From an uncultured Microcaldota archaeon (lineage in GTDB: Archaea; Micrarchaeota; Micrarchaeia; Burarchaeales; Fermentimicrarchaeaceae), in NCBI GenBank assembly GCA_903884505.1, contig CAISET010000001.1, positions 1 to 64,000 on the forward strand: a stretch of 64,000 nt of DNA, given 5' to 3'. Shown here one piece after another: positions 1-9,322 of this stretch. The translations under genes and the position numbers were made by a program. A model generated the notes under the pieces. It was not told where the DNA came from, did not search any database, and saw nothing but the letters and a program-made list of their open reading frames with translations. Each line of letters begins with the position of its first letter. Within the stretch, counting starts at the first letter, position 1.

Positions 1-2823
1 GCCCGTGATGTTGTTGTAGGCCGAGGCCAGGTAAAGGCCTATTGCGCCACTGATGTTGTTGCCGATTACGCTGTTGTTGTTGCCGATGACGCGTAGGGCT
101 GCGTCAGCGCCCGAGCTTAGGATGTTGTTTTGGATGAGGGAGTCGTGGGAATCCACCTCCACGTCGTGTAGGAAGTTGCTTACGTTGCAGTTTTCAACGG
201 TTATGTTGCCGTTGCCCTGGAGATAGACTCCGTTTAATGAGGTGCCTGTGGCCATGATGCTGCGCTGCTGGCAGTCCAACACCACATCGCCCGCGGTGAT
301 GGCTATGCAGGCATAGGAACTGGACGCGACCAGGCCGCTGGCGTTGATTGTGTAGTTTCCAGGCACGTCGAGGGTGCAGTCGCAGGCGCCCACTTCCCAG
401 CCAGGGGCGCATGATGGCGGGGGTACATGGCAGGAATTGACCCAGGCGCAGGAGTCGGGGTCGTCGCAGGTATTGCCCAAGTCATTGTTCGTGCTCGAGT
501 CCCCGCAGTCGAAGTCATGGACGGAGTTGCCCGTCACGTTGTTGCCGGTGAGGTTGTTGCCGGCCGAGCCGCCGTTAAAGAACATGCCGGCATTGTGGTT
601 CGAGGTGGCGTTGTTGTACGTTACGGTGCTGTTGCTGGAGCCCTGCAGGTAGAAGCCGTAATTGTCGTCCGTTGCATTGTTGCCGCTTATGCTGCTGCCA
701 TTCGAAGACTGCAGGTAGACGCCAAGGTTGTTGGAGTTTACGCTGTTGCCCGTGAGGTTGTTGCCGTTGGAGTCCTGCAGGTAGAAGCCGTAATTGTCGT
801 CCGAGACGTTGTTGCCCGTGAAGTTGTTGCCGTTGGATTCGTACGTGTAGACGCCAAAAGCGCCATTGCCGGTTGCATTGTTGCCGCTTACGCTGTCGCC
901 TTCCGAAGACTGCAGGTAGATGCCGTAATTATTGTTGGAGTGCACGCTGTTGCCAGTCAAATTGCTGCTGTTCGAGCTGTACATGTAGATTCCAAAGTTG
1001 AAGTTGGTTACGCCGCAGTTCTCCACTGCCACGTTCGTAGCAGTGTCTATGTAAATGCCGTAGTGGCCTCCCGAGTAGCCGGTGAGCGTCTTGCCATTGC
1101 AGTTCAGGGTGACGTTGCTGGCGCGTACCTCTATGCAGTTTTCATCCGTAGTCATGCTTATGTTGTTATCCACGACGTAGTTGCCGCTTGAGCTTATGTA
1201 GTATGGGCAGTCTGTGATATCTGTATGCAGTGCCGAGCAGGTGAGCCAGCCGCCTGACGATGCATTGCAGCCGTCGGAGTCGATGCAGATGTTGCTCCCG
1301 AGGTCGTTGTTCAAGTTCGAGCTGCTGCATTCGAAGTCGTAGTTGGAGTTGACCGTGGCGTTGTTGCCTGTGAAGGTGTTGCCATTTGAAGCAAACACTT
1401 CGAATCCATCATGGGTGTTTCCCGTTACGCTGTTGCTGGTGAAGTTGTTACCGGTTGAAGAATACACTTCGAGTCCATCATTGGTGTTGTTGCTGGCGTT
1501 GTTGCTGGTGAAGTTGTTGCTGTTTGAATAGTATACCATGATGCCATCATTGGTGTTGTTGCGGGCGGTGTTGCTGGTGAGGTTGTTGCTGTCGGAATAA
1601 ATTAGGATGATGCCGTTGTCGGTGTTGTTGCTGGCGTTGTTGCTGGTGAGGTTGTTGCCTGGGGAGTGGGCAAGGTAGGCTCCCACGTGGTCATTCTGGC
1701 CGAAGTTGTTGTCCGTGATATTGTTGTTGGTTGAGCTATCAAGCCGGATGCCATCCATGGTGTTTGAGTTTGCATTGTTGCCGGCCAGGCTGAGGCCATC
1801 GGCTGATTCCATGTAGATGCCGTCATCACCGCTCGAAGTGAAGTTGTTGCCCGCGACGCTGCCCCCTGAAATGCCCCACAGGTAAAGCCCGTCATATATC
1901 ATGGAGTCCACATTGTTTCCGGTGACGTTGATGTTCGTCACATTTACCGTATCGTTGCCTTCGATGTCTATGCCATAATTGCCGTTCGTGACATTGTTTC
2001 CCACAATCGTCACGTTGTCCCCCCCGGCAACTGCGAAAATCTCGTCCCACCAGGTGTCAAGCGCGCAGTTCATTACAGTCACATTGCTGGACTCGTTTAC
2101 TCCTATGCCGGTGTAATGGGTCGGGCTGCCCTGGAAAGCGCCCGATATGGTGTTGCCGCCGCAGTCAAGCACCACATTATTGGAGTTGATGCAGACGCAC
2201 GCTGGGAGATTGTCCCAATCCGAGAGGCAAGGGGTAAGATTGCCAGAGGATGCCGGCTGCGTGAAGCTCGGGTCAAGAGTGTAGCTCCCTGGAGACGTGA
2301 TTTGGCAGCAGCCGGTTATGCTGGGGCTGCAAGTGGGGAAAGGCATGGGAGTTGGTGTTGGAGTCGACGTTGGCGCTGGGGTCGGCGTGCGCGCAGGCGG
2401 CGGATTATGGTGCGATTCCAGGAGCACGCACTCCCCTATCCCGTAGGAGCAGACATAGCCATACGCGCAGCCCGCCTGCATCCCGTTGCAGTCGATGCAG
2501 GAGCAGCCCTCGCCCGCGTCGCAAAAGGAATTATGGTTGCACGATAGCCCTTGCGGGGTTGGCACGGGCGTCGATGCCGAACCCGGCGTCCCCAGCGGCG
2601 TCGGGGTTGGCGTAGGCGTTGGTGTCGGAGTAGGCGCAGGCGTTGCGGTCGGGGCTGTTGTCGGCGTTGGGGTTGGCGTGCTGAGCGGCGTCACTTGCGG
2701 AGTGTGGGTGGCAATCGGTGTGGGCTGTGGGGTCGGCGTTGGCGTGGGCCCGGGGTTCCAGGTTATGCAGCCGCATAGTAAGATGACTGCCGCCAGTAAC
2801 ATCACGAATCCAAGACGCTCCAT
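1..2823 (-). CDS. Secreted lipoprotein with Thr/Pro-rich linker and NosD-like right-handed beta-helix repeats (C-terminus runs off the window)
   Basis: Open minus frame from ATG at 2823 to the window edge: MERLGFVMLLAAVILLCGCITWNPGPTPTPTP..., lipobox-like LLCGC, then repeated GNNxTGNNAxSNxxGIYLxSS modules. Absent from the ORF track, probably because it has no stop inside the window. Confidence 0.85.
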   Translation of the reverse strand, partial: MERLGFVMLLAAVILLCGCITWNPGPTPTPTPQPTPIATHTPQVTPLSTPTPTPTTAPTATPAPTPTPTPTPTPTPLGTPGSASTPVPTPQGLSCNHNSFCDAGEGCSCIDCNGMQAGCAYGYVCSYGIGECVLLESHHNPPPARTPTPAPTSTPTPTPMPFPTCSPSITGCCQITSPGSYTLDPSFTQPASSGNLTPCLSDWDNLPACVCINSNNVVLDCGGNTISGAFQGSPTHYTGIGVNESSNVTVMNCALDTWWDEIFAVAGGDNVTIVGNNVTNGNYGIDIEGNDTVNVTNINVTGNNVDSMIYDGLYLWGISGGSVAGNNFTSSGDDGIYMESADGLSLAGNNANSNTMDGIRLDSSTNNNITDNNFGQNDHVGAYLAHSPGNNLTSNNASNNTDNGIILIYSDSNNLTSNTARNNTNDGIMVYYSNSNNFTSNNASNNTNDGLEVYSSTGNNFTSNSVTGNTHDGFEVFASNGNTFTGNNATVNSNYDFECSSSNLNNDLGSNICIDSDGCNASSGGWLTCSALHTDITDCPYYISSSGNYVVDNNISMTTDENCIEVRASNVTLNCNGKTLTGYSGGHYGIYIDTATNVAVENCGVTNFNFGIYMYSSNSSNLTGNSVHSNNNYGIYLQSSEGDSVSGNNATGNGAFGVYTYESNGNNFTGNNVSDDNYGFYLQDSNGNNLTGNSVNSNNLGVYLQSSNGSSISGNNATDDNYGFYLQGSSNSTVTYNNATSNHNAGMFFNGGSAGNNLTGNNVTGNSVHDFDCGDSSTNNDLGNTCDDPDSCAWVNSCHVPPPSCAPGWEVGACDCTLDVPGNYTINASGLVASSSYACIAITAGDVVLDCQQRSIMATGTSLNGVYLQGNGNITVENCNVSNFLHDVEVDSHDSLIQNNILSSGADAALRVIGNNNSVIGNNISGAIGLYLASAYNNITG

Positions 2824-2946
2824 AATTCCACCACCCGCACAACGCCCACGAAACCTGCCCATTTTTCTGGGTTGCCTGCCCTTAAAAAGGTAAGTCCAGA
2901 ATACGCCGCTACCGGGCAGGAATATGCGGCAGCGAGTTGCGGGCGC

Positions 2947-3120
2947 CTAAATCAGCCCTCTCTTCTTCATCTCATCTTTCAGCTTGCCCGAAATCGGGCG
3001 GCAGGCGCAGTTCTTCGCGTGGGCGAGGTGCCACTTCGCCCTCTGCTCGAAAGTCGCGTTCTTCGGCATCCTGTTTTTCCTGTGCCACTCCGCATTGATT
3101 GCCATGCCTGGATTCGGCAC
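2947..3120 (-). CDS. Small conserved hypothetical protein (57 aa), (V/M)PNPGMAINAEWHRKNRMPKNATFEQRAKWHLAHAKNCACRPI...
   Basis: Complete GTG-to-TAG frame on the minus strand; composition looks like a real conserved small protein; below the ORF-track length cutoff. Confidence 0.6.
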   Translation of the reverse strand: MPNPGMAINAEWHRKNRMPKNATFEQRAKWHLAHAKNCACRPISGKLKDEMKKRGLI

Positions 3121-3197
3121 CACAATCGCTTTAATAACCTCGCCCCTCCAATATTAGTAACTGGTTCTGTGGTCGGTTAATCCGGAGGGTGAGCCTT

Positions 3198-3659
3198 ATG
3201 CAGGAAACTTTCCAATATGCGGGCACGGTGGAATCGCTGCGCGACAAGCTGAAGCAGGGGCTTAGGGATTCTGCGGTGGTTGAGCTCAAGGAAGGAAAGC
3301 TCCGGGTTGCACGGCCATCCTTTTGGAACAGCACTGTAGCGCGCATTGAGGCGGATGGGAAGAATGTGGCGGTCAGCGTTGACAGTTCCATGAATGCGGT
3401 GCCGATTATGTTGGGGTTTCTTATGTTCGGAATCGGGGTCTTGTTTACCGGCACTTACGCGGCAGGCAAAAAGCGCGGGAATAATGAGCGCCTCCTGGCA
3501 GACATAAAAGCAGCCCTCGGTGTGAGAACGAACATCGTGAGCCGCCGCTGGGTGTCTATGCTTGGCGGGGCAAAGCTGCTCTGCTCAAAGTGCCGCAGTG
3601 AAGTGAAGAAGGAGGATAAGGCATGCCCGAAGTGTAAAGGAGTTTTCAGGAAGGACTAG
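3198..3659 (+). CDS. Membrane protein with C-terminal zinc ribbon (CSKC...CPKC)
   Basis: ORF with hydrophobic segment and CxxC pairs; GGAGG upstream of ATG 3198. Confidence 0.65.
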   Translation: MQETFQYAGTVESLRDKLKQGLRDSAVVELKEGKLRVARPSFWNSTVARIEADGKNVAVSVDSSMNAVPIMLGFLMFGIGVLFTGTYAAGKKRGNNERLLADIKAALGVRTNIVSRRWVSMLGGAKLLCSKCRSEVKKEDKACPKCKGVFRKD

Positions 3660-3681
3660 TTGGGGTGTGGAGGTTAGAGTT

Positions 3682-5259
3682 ATGGCTGGCGACGTAGTTG
3701 TCAAGCGTGCACTTATCAGTGTCAGCGACAAGACCGGCGTGGTTGAGTTCGCCAAGGAGCTGCAGGCGAGCTTCGGCGTTGAAATACTCTCTACCGGAGG
3801 GACTGCAAAGGCGCTCAGGGCAGGCGGCGTGAAGGTGAAGGACGTCTCCGAATACACGGGCTTCCCGGAAATGATGGATGGAAGAGTCAAGACATTGCAC
3901 CCGAAGATTCATGGCGGGCTGCTCGCGCTCAGGGGGAACCCGAAGCATATGGAGGAGGCGAGGAAGCAGGGGATTGAGATGATTGATTTGGTGGCCGTGA
4001 ATCTTTATCCGTTTGAGGCAACGGTTGCCAAGCCCGGGGTGAAATTGGAGGAAGCCGTGGAAAATATAGATATCGGCGGGCCGTCGATGGTGAGGAGCGC
4101 GGCGAAGAACTTTGAAAGTGTTGCGATTATTACGAACCCGGCAAGGTATGGGGATGTGCTGACTGAGATGCGCGCGAAGAAGGGGGCAGTGGGCAGCGAG
4201 ACGAGGAAAAGATTGGCATTTGAGGCGTACATGCACACGGCGAGGTATGACTCGGCAATCAGCAACTACCTCTATAACTCATTCAAGGGGATAGTGGAGA
4301 AGTTCCCGCCTTTCCTGCCGATGAGCTTCATCCATGCGGAGAAATTGAGGTATGGGGAGAACCCGCACCAGGAGGCTGCGCTCTACAAGAGCGTGCCGCC
4401 GTCTCCGGAGCCATGCATGGCGAATGCCGTGCAATTGCAGGGGGAGAAGGAGATTGGCTACAACAATGTGCTGGACGGGGATTCGGCGCTGGAGCTGCTC
4501 AGGGAATTCAACAGCGATGGGCCTGCTGCGGTTGTGGTGAAGCACAATAACCCGTGCGGCGTTGCCCTGGGGAAAAGCCTGAGGGATGCGTTCGTGAAGG
4601 CGAGGGCAACCGACATTGAGGCCGCGTTCGGGGGAGTCGTTGCGCTGAACGAGACTGTGGGCGGGGATACGGCGAGGGAAGTGATTACGCAGCTGACGGA
4701 CGTGATTATTGCGCCCGACTATTCGCCCGATGCGCTGGAAACCTTCAAGCAGAGGAAGAATATGAGAGTCATGAAGGTGGGGGAGATTAAGAAGGCGGAG
4801 AGAAGGCCGAAGATTGAGTTCAGGAGCGTTGTTGGCGGAGTGATTGCGCAGGACAAGAACGAAGAGCTGTGGAAGGAGATGAAAGTCGTGACAAAGAGGG
4901 CGCCGACAAAGGAGGAGATGGAGGCGCTCAAATTCGCAATTAAGGTTTGCAAGCATACCAAGTCGAATGCTGTGATCTATGCCAAGCCAGGATATACGGT
5001 TGCGATTGGGGCGGGGCAGATGAAGAGGGCCGATTCCTCGAGATTGGGAGCCATGAAGGCAATTGAGAGCTTGAAAGGCGCGTCTGTGGCTTCGGATGCG
5101 TTCTTCCCGTTCAGGGACGCGATTGACGTGATTGCGCAGACTGGGGCGACCGCGATTGCGCAGCCGGGCGGCTCAATTAGAGATAAGGAAGTGATTGACG
5201 CCTGCAATGAGAAAGGGATTGCGATGGTGTTCACCGGAGTGCGGCATTTCAAGCACTAG
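3682..5259 (+). CDS. purH: Bifunctional AICAR formyltransferase / IMP cyclohydrolase
   Basis: Full-length PurH-like protein (ALISVSDKTGVVEFAKEL..., STGGTAKAL, KTLHPKIHGG, RYGENPHQ, KHNNPCG, QPGGSIRDKEVIDACNEKGIAMVFTGVRHFKH). Confidence 0.95.
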   Translation: MAGDVVVKRALISVSDKTGVVEFAKELQASFGVEILSTGGTAKALRAGGVKVKDVSEYTGFPEMMDGRVKTLHPKIHGGLLALRGNPKHMEEARKQGIEMIDLVAVNLYPFEATVAKPGVKLEEAVENIDIGGPSMVRSAAKNFESVAIITNPARYGDVLTEMRAKKGAVGSETRKRLAFEAYMHTARYDSAISNYLYNSFKGIVEKFPPFLPMSFIHAEKLRYGENPHQEAALYKSVPPSPEPCMANAVQLQGEKEIGYNNVLDGDSALELLREFNSDGPAAVVVKHNNPCGVALGKSLRDAFVKARATDIEAAFGGVVALNETVGGDTAREVITQLTDVIIAPDYSPDALETFKQRKNMRVMKVGEIKKAERRPKIEFRSVVGGVIAQDKNEELWKEMKVVTKRAPTKEEMEALKFAIKVCKHTKSNAVIYAKPGYTVAIGAGQMKRADSSRLGAMKAIESLKGASVASDAFFPFRDAIDVIAQTGATAIAQPGGSIRDKEVIDACNEKGIAMVFTGVRHFKH

Positions 5260-5302
5260 CTGGGAGAGTCAGGAAGGGTATCAGGAATCAAGGAAAACTG
5301 AG

Positions 5303-5320
5303 GGGGAACCTGGGTTCCCC
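5303..5320. terminator. Perfect hairpin GGGGAACC-TG-GGTTCCCC downstream of purH
   Basis: 8-bp inverted repeat in the intergenic region; terminator role is only a guess. Confidence 0.3.
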
Positions 5321-5384
5321 TGCGGTTGTCTGTTGTGCCTAACTTTCGTAGGGATTTAAAAGCGGCTGATGCGCGGTCTTTTGC

Positions 5385-5588
5385 ATGGAGCTGAAAAGGA
5401 TAGGAAGACGGAAGCTGAAGAGGGCCTGGCGGCACGTGAGGAAGCCGGCGGGAGTCTTGAAGCTGCCGCGCCCGGTTAAGAAGAAAGTGAAGGGGAAGAA
5501 GAGGACAGAGGACAGCAGGGAAGAACTTGATAGGATACTACGGGAGTCACTGCGCAAAAATGACGCCCTTATGCGCGCCCTTTCGTGA
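5385..5588 (+). CDS. Small basic hypothetical protein (67 aa)
   Basis: ORF in an otherwise empty gap; Lys/Arg-rich. Confidence 0.45.
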   Translation: MELKRIGRRKLKRAWRHVRKPAGVLKLPRPVKKKVKGKKRTEDSREELDRILRESLRKNDALMRALS

Positions 5589-6114
5589 AGCGCATCCGTC
5601 TAACGCGGAGCCGGAGCCAATCTACGACCTCAGTTTCGCTTTTAACCCGGCCGGTAGAGATTCCAACCGCGAGACTGTAACCATCCTCGCTCGTGCATGA
5701 TATTTTGAAGCCGTTCATCCTGAGGAACTCGTCCGCAGCCTCAAAACCAGTCCGTTTGTTTCCATCAATGAACGGATGGTTGCTTATTATGCCGAAAAGA
5801 AGGTGGGCGGCTTTCCGTATGAGCCTGTCCTTGCGGATTGCGGCTGACTCATGGCGCACCATGGCGGAATCGGCAATAAAATCCAGATAACCGCCGTTTA
5901 TGGTGCCTTTGCTGCCTAGGTACTGCTCCAAAATTCGCTCGTGAATTTCGCTGATATCCTCTGCAGTGAGATAGCGGATACGCAGGTCTTGTGCTATGCG
6001 CGCCGGGCCGAGGTATTTTATGACCTTCTGGATTACTTTTCCGTTTATTCTGCGCCCTTCGACGAGATAAAGATAGGCGATGCCTTTCACGCGCTTCGTT
6101 CGGATGTATGCCAC
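5569..6114 (-). CDS. Fic/DOC family protein with an N-terminal YLVE-GRRINGKVIQKVIKYLG module
   Basis: Fic/Doc motif NHPFIDGNKRTGFEAADEFLRMNGF; N-terminus resembles the small module seen at the start of some transposases. Confidence 0.8.
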   Translation of the reverse strand: MAYIRTKRVKGIAYLYLVEGRRINGKVIQKVIKYLGPARIAQDLRIRYLTAEDISEIHERILEQYLGSKGTINGGYLDFIADSAMVRHESAAIRKDRLIRKAAHLLFGIISNHPFIDGNKRTGFEAADEFLRMNGFKISCTSEDGYSLAVGISTGRVKSETEVVDWLRLRVRRMRFTKGRA

Positions 6115-6225
6115 GTCGTATTTCTATTGCGCGATGCCTCTTAAGCGACGGGTGGCACGTCGTTTCCAGTATGGGGCGTCTCAAGCATTAGAAGGGATTT
6201 TAAGCTATCCGCGAGAAGTAACTCC

Positions 6226-7185
6226 ATGGCGTTCAATCCTGCGAAGTTCGTAGAGGAGGCTCTTTCTGAGATTAGGGGGAAGGTGGGAAAGGGGAAGGCC
6301 ATAGTCGCGATGAGCGGGGGAGTGGATTCCACTGTAACTGCCGTGCTCATGACGAGGGCGCTGGGAGAAAGGAGCATTTCCGTTTTCGTTGATACCGGAT
6401 ATATGAGGAAGGGAGAGCCCGAGAGGCTGAAGGAAGTCGCCAAGAAGATGGGAATGAATTTGCGCTTCGTGGAAGCGAGAGAGGAGTATTACGCCGCGCT
6501 GAAAGGCGTGGAGGAGCCGGAGAGGAAGAGGAAAATCATCGGGGAGAAATTCATCCGCATTTTTGAGAAGATTGCGAAGGAAGAAAAGGCCGGCTTTTTG
6601 GGCCAGGGGACGCTCGCGCCGGATTGGATTGAAAGCGGGAGCGGCTTGCGGGCAACGATTAAGTCGCACCATAATGTGGGGGGATTGCCGAAGGAGATGA
6701 ATTTGCAGCTCGTGGAGCCGGTGAGGGAGCTGTACAAAGATGAGGTTAGGAAGGTGGGAAAGGAGTTGGGGCTGCCTGAGGCGATTTATAATCGGCAGCC
6801 GTTCCCGGGGCCGGCACTTGCAATAAGGATAATGGGGGAGGCCACGAAGGAGAAGGCGGAGGTCGTGAGGACGGCCTGTGCAATTGTTGAAGATGAACTG
6901 GAGAAGGCCGCGAAGGAGGGGAAGATGGAGATTCCGTGGCAGTATTTTGCCGTTTTGCTTCCGGTGAGGACGGTTGGCGTGCTCGGGGATGCGCGCGCTT
7001 ATGGTTATACGGTGGCGGTGAGGGCAGTGGAGAGCTTTGACGGCATGACTGCGAAGGCATGCCCGGTTCCGCCGGAGATTCTGGAGAGGATTTCGAACAG
7101 GATTACGAGGGAATTGAAGGAGCACGTGAACCGCGTGGTATATGATGTCACTTCAAAACCGCCCGGGACTATAGAGTGGGAATGA
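6226..7185 (+). CDS. guaAB: GMP synthase PP-loop ATPase subunit
   Basis: IVAMSGGVDSTVTAVLM, LGQGTLAPDWIESG, IKSHHNVGGLP, C-terminal DVTSKPPGTIEWE. Confidence 0.93.
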   Translation: MAFNPAKFVEEALSEIRGKVGKGKAIVAMSGGVDSTVTAVLMTRALGERSISVFVDTGYMRKGEPERLKEVAKKMGMNLRFVEAREEYYAALKGVEEPERKRKIIGEKFIRIFEKIAKEEKAGFLGQGTLAPDWIESGSGLRATIKSHHNVGGLPKEMNLQLVEPVRELYKDEVRKVGKELGLPEAIYNRQPFPGPALAIRIMGEATKEKAEVVRTACAIVEDELEKAAKEGKMEIPWQYFAVLLPVRTVGVLGDARAYGYTVAVRAVESFDGMTAKACPVPPEILERISNRITRELKEHVNRVVYDVTSKPPGTIEWE

Positions 7186-7751
7186 TGAAGGTTCTTGTTG
7201 TTGATTTCGGAAGCCAGTGGACTCATAGGATACATAGGACGCTGAAGTACTTGGACGTGGAGTCGAAAATTGTTCCCGTGAGCACGCCGCTGGAGGAAGT
7301 TCGGAAGGCGGACGCACTCATCTTGTCGGGCGGGGCGCTGAGGATTGGATTGGGAGATGCGCCGCAGACCGGGAATGCCGGCGAGTATGCGGATAATTTT
7401 GGCGGGCCGATGCTGGGCATTTGCGCGGGGCAGCAGTTCATCGGCTTGCATTTCGGTGGGAAAGCCAGACCCTGCAAGGTGCCAGAGTTCGGGAAAGTGG
7501 AGATTATTGTTGACGAGAAGGATGAGCTGTTCGCGGGGCTGCCGGAGAGGTTCATCGCCTGGGCGAGTCATAACGACGAGGTTGTGGAGACGCCGGGCTT
7601 CAAAATTCTGGCGCATTCGAAGGACTGCTCGAACCATGCCTTCAAGTCGCTGAAGAGGCCCATTTATGGGTGCCTTTTCCATCCCGAAGTTGAGCATACG
7701 GAGCACGGGAGCGAGATTTACGCCAACTTCCTGAAGTTGGCGAAGAAGTAG
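7182..7751 (+). CDS. guaAA: GMP synthase glutamine amidotransferase subunit
   Basis: Class I GATase: LGICAGQQFIGL, HPEVEHTEHGSEIYANF; ATGA overlap with the upstream subunit. Confidence 0.92.
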   Translation: MMKVLVVDFGSQWTHRIHRTLKYLDVESKIVPVSTPLEEVRKADALILSGGALRIGLGDAPQTGNAGEYADNFGGPMLGICAGQQFIGLHFGGKARPCKVPEFGKVEIIVDEKDELFAGLPERFIAWASHNDEVVETPGFKILAHSKDCSNHAFKSLKRPIYGCLFHPEVEHTEHGSEIYANFLKLAKK

Positions 7752-7789
7752 CGAGTTTTTAATAGGCAACGACGCAAATTCGTTTACCC

Positions 7790-8004
7790 GCAGGGGTGGC
7801 AGAGCCTGGTCAAATGCGACGGACTCAAGCGACCCTTTTCCCACCCGATATCGGGCTACCGCCGCGTTCGGCAGGGTAAAAGCGTCGACGGAAAATGGGA
7901 AGAGTGGTTCGAGAAATCCGTTGTCTTAGGACTGCGTGGGTTCAAACGCGATTTTGCTGGCGCAAAAGGCGCCTTCAACTTCGTTGAATTTCCCTCCCCC
8001 TGCA
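7790..8004 (+). tRNA. tRNA-Leu(CAA) with two introns: 7830-7915 (37/38) and 7947-7990 (T-loop 59/60)
   Basis: Acceptor GCAGGGG/CCCCTGC, A73; anticodon stem ACGGA/TCCGT, CAA at 7826-7828; Leu-type long variable arm. Removing both introns restores T-loop TTCAAAT. Confidence 0.9.
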
Positions 8005-8028
8005 CTTTATTTTTGCAAAGTGAAAGAT

Positions 8029-8589
8029 ATGGAACTGGGAAAGACGTTTTATGCGGCCAACGGGAAGGCATGGCGCGCGTGGCTTTCAAGGAATCACGCT
8101 AAGGAGAAGGAGATTTGGCTCGTCTATTACAGGAAGGCGACTGGCAAGCCGAGGATACCGTATAATGATGCGGTGGAGGAGGCGCTTTGCTTCGGGTGGA
8201 TAGACAGCATCGCGAAGAGAGTGGACGGGGAGAGGTTTGCACAGAGATTTTCTCCGAGAAGGAAGGGGAGCGGGCTTTCGCAGATGAACAGGGAGAGGAT
8301 AAGGAAGATGATTTTTGATGGAAGGATGACGAAGGCAGGGCTTGCGGCGGTCGCGCACGCCTTCAAGGTGGATGAGACGTTTGCATTCCCAAAGGGGATT
8401 CTGAAGGCAATAAGGAAGGATGAAGAGGCGTGGAGGAATTTCCAGAAACTGCCGGAAAGCTACAAGCGGATAAGGGTTGCTTACATTGAGGGCAGAAGGC
8501 GCCAGGGGGAGGAGATGTTCAGGAAAAGCCTGCGGCATTTCATCAGAATGACCGCGAAGGGAAAACGGTTCGGATTTGTAAGGGAATGA
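8029..8589 (+). CDS. YdeI/OmpD-associated family protein
   Basis: NGKAWRAWLSRNHAKEKEIWLVYYRKATGKPRIPYNDAVEEALCFGWIDS...RFSPRRKGSGLS. Confidence 0.85.
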   Translation: MELGKTFYAANGKAWRAWLSRNHAKEKEIWLVYYRKATGKPRIPYNDAVEEALCFGWIDSIAKRVDGERFAQRFSPRRKGSGLSQMNRERIRKMIFDGRMTKAGLAAVAHAFKVDETFAFPKGILKAIRKDEEAWRNFQKLPESYKRIRVAYIEGRRRQGEEMFRKSLRHFIRMTAKGKRFGFVRE

Positions 8590-8592
8590 AAG

Positions 8593-9267
8593 TTACCAGG
8601 CATACGGAAGCAGGCGATATCTCGTTTTCCGGCAATACGCCCCATACCCTGGCAACTTGCGCCGAAGGAGTTCCTCTTCATTTAGGATGCGGAAGATAAT
8701 GGCGGGTATTGTGAGCAGGAAGAGTGGGAGCGCCCAGTAGGAGCCGAGGGCGATGGGGGTTGCGGTGTAGAGGAGAAGAAAGCCGACATACATTGGATGC
8801 CGCACGACTGAATAGGGGCCTGTCGAGATGACCTTCTGCCCCTTCTCAACCTCGACCGTCCGCGCCGCGTAGCTGTTCTCCTTGAAGGCGAGGAATACGA
8901 TTATGTAGCCGATGAAAACAAGCAGGTTCGCGCCAACCGCCACCTCAAACGGCACGCTGGACCATCCGAAACGCCGGTCCAAGCCCGGGATGAGGAAGCC
9001 GATGAGGAAGAGGAGGGCCGTTATTTTTACGATGGCTTTCTGCTTCGCCTCCTTCTCCTTGGTCTTGAACCTGCGCTCCAGGAACGCCGGGTCGCTCTTC
9101 AGGAAATACAGGCCGACGAATGCTACGGGAATGAAAAGGATAGCCAGGTACAGCCACGCCTGCCAGTAGTCAAAGGTGCCTGCAGGCAGGAAGAGCATTG
9201 CGCCAACTACGGGCAGCGCAGCTAGGTATAGCAAGATGGCTTTAGTCCGCAGCCCCGCCTTGTCCAC
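8593..9267 (-). CDS. Isoprenylcysteine carboxyl methyltransferase-like membrane protein
   Basis: Multi-TM protein with C-terminal GPYSVVRHPMYVGFLLLY...EEELLRRKLPGYGAYCRKTRYRLLPY. Confidence 0.85.
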   Translation of the reverse strand: MDKAGLRTKAILLYLAALPVVGAMLFLPAGTFDYWQAWLYLAILFIPVAFVGLYFLKSDPAFLERRFKTKEKEAKQKAIVKITALLFLIGFLIPGLDRRFGWSSVPFEVAVGANLLVFIGYIIVFLAFKENSYAARTVEVEKGQKVISTGPYSVVRHPMYVGFLLLYTATPIALGSYWALPLFLLTIPAIIFRILNEEELLRRKLPGYGAYCRKTRYRLLPYAW

Positions 9268-9322
9268 TATACAAGATCGGCGCCGGGCGTATAAAAACTT
9301 GCCGCGCGCTGGGATGAGTGAA

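Noticed and set aside
2531-2893. ORFs rich in GVGVGVGVGVGAGV or RRRRW repeats opposite the first gene
   Set aside because: Antisense or frame-shifted readings of the Thr/Pro linker codons; not independent genes
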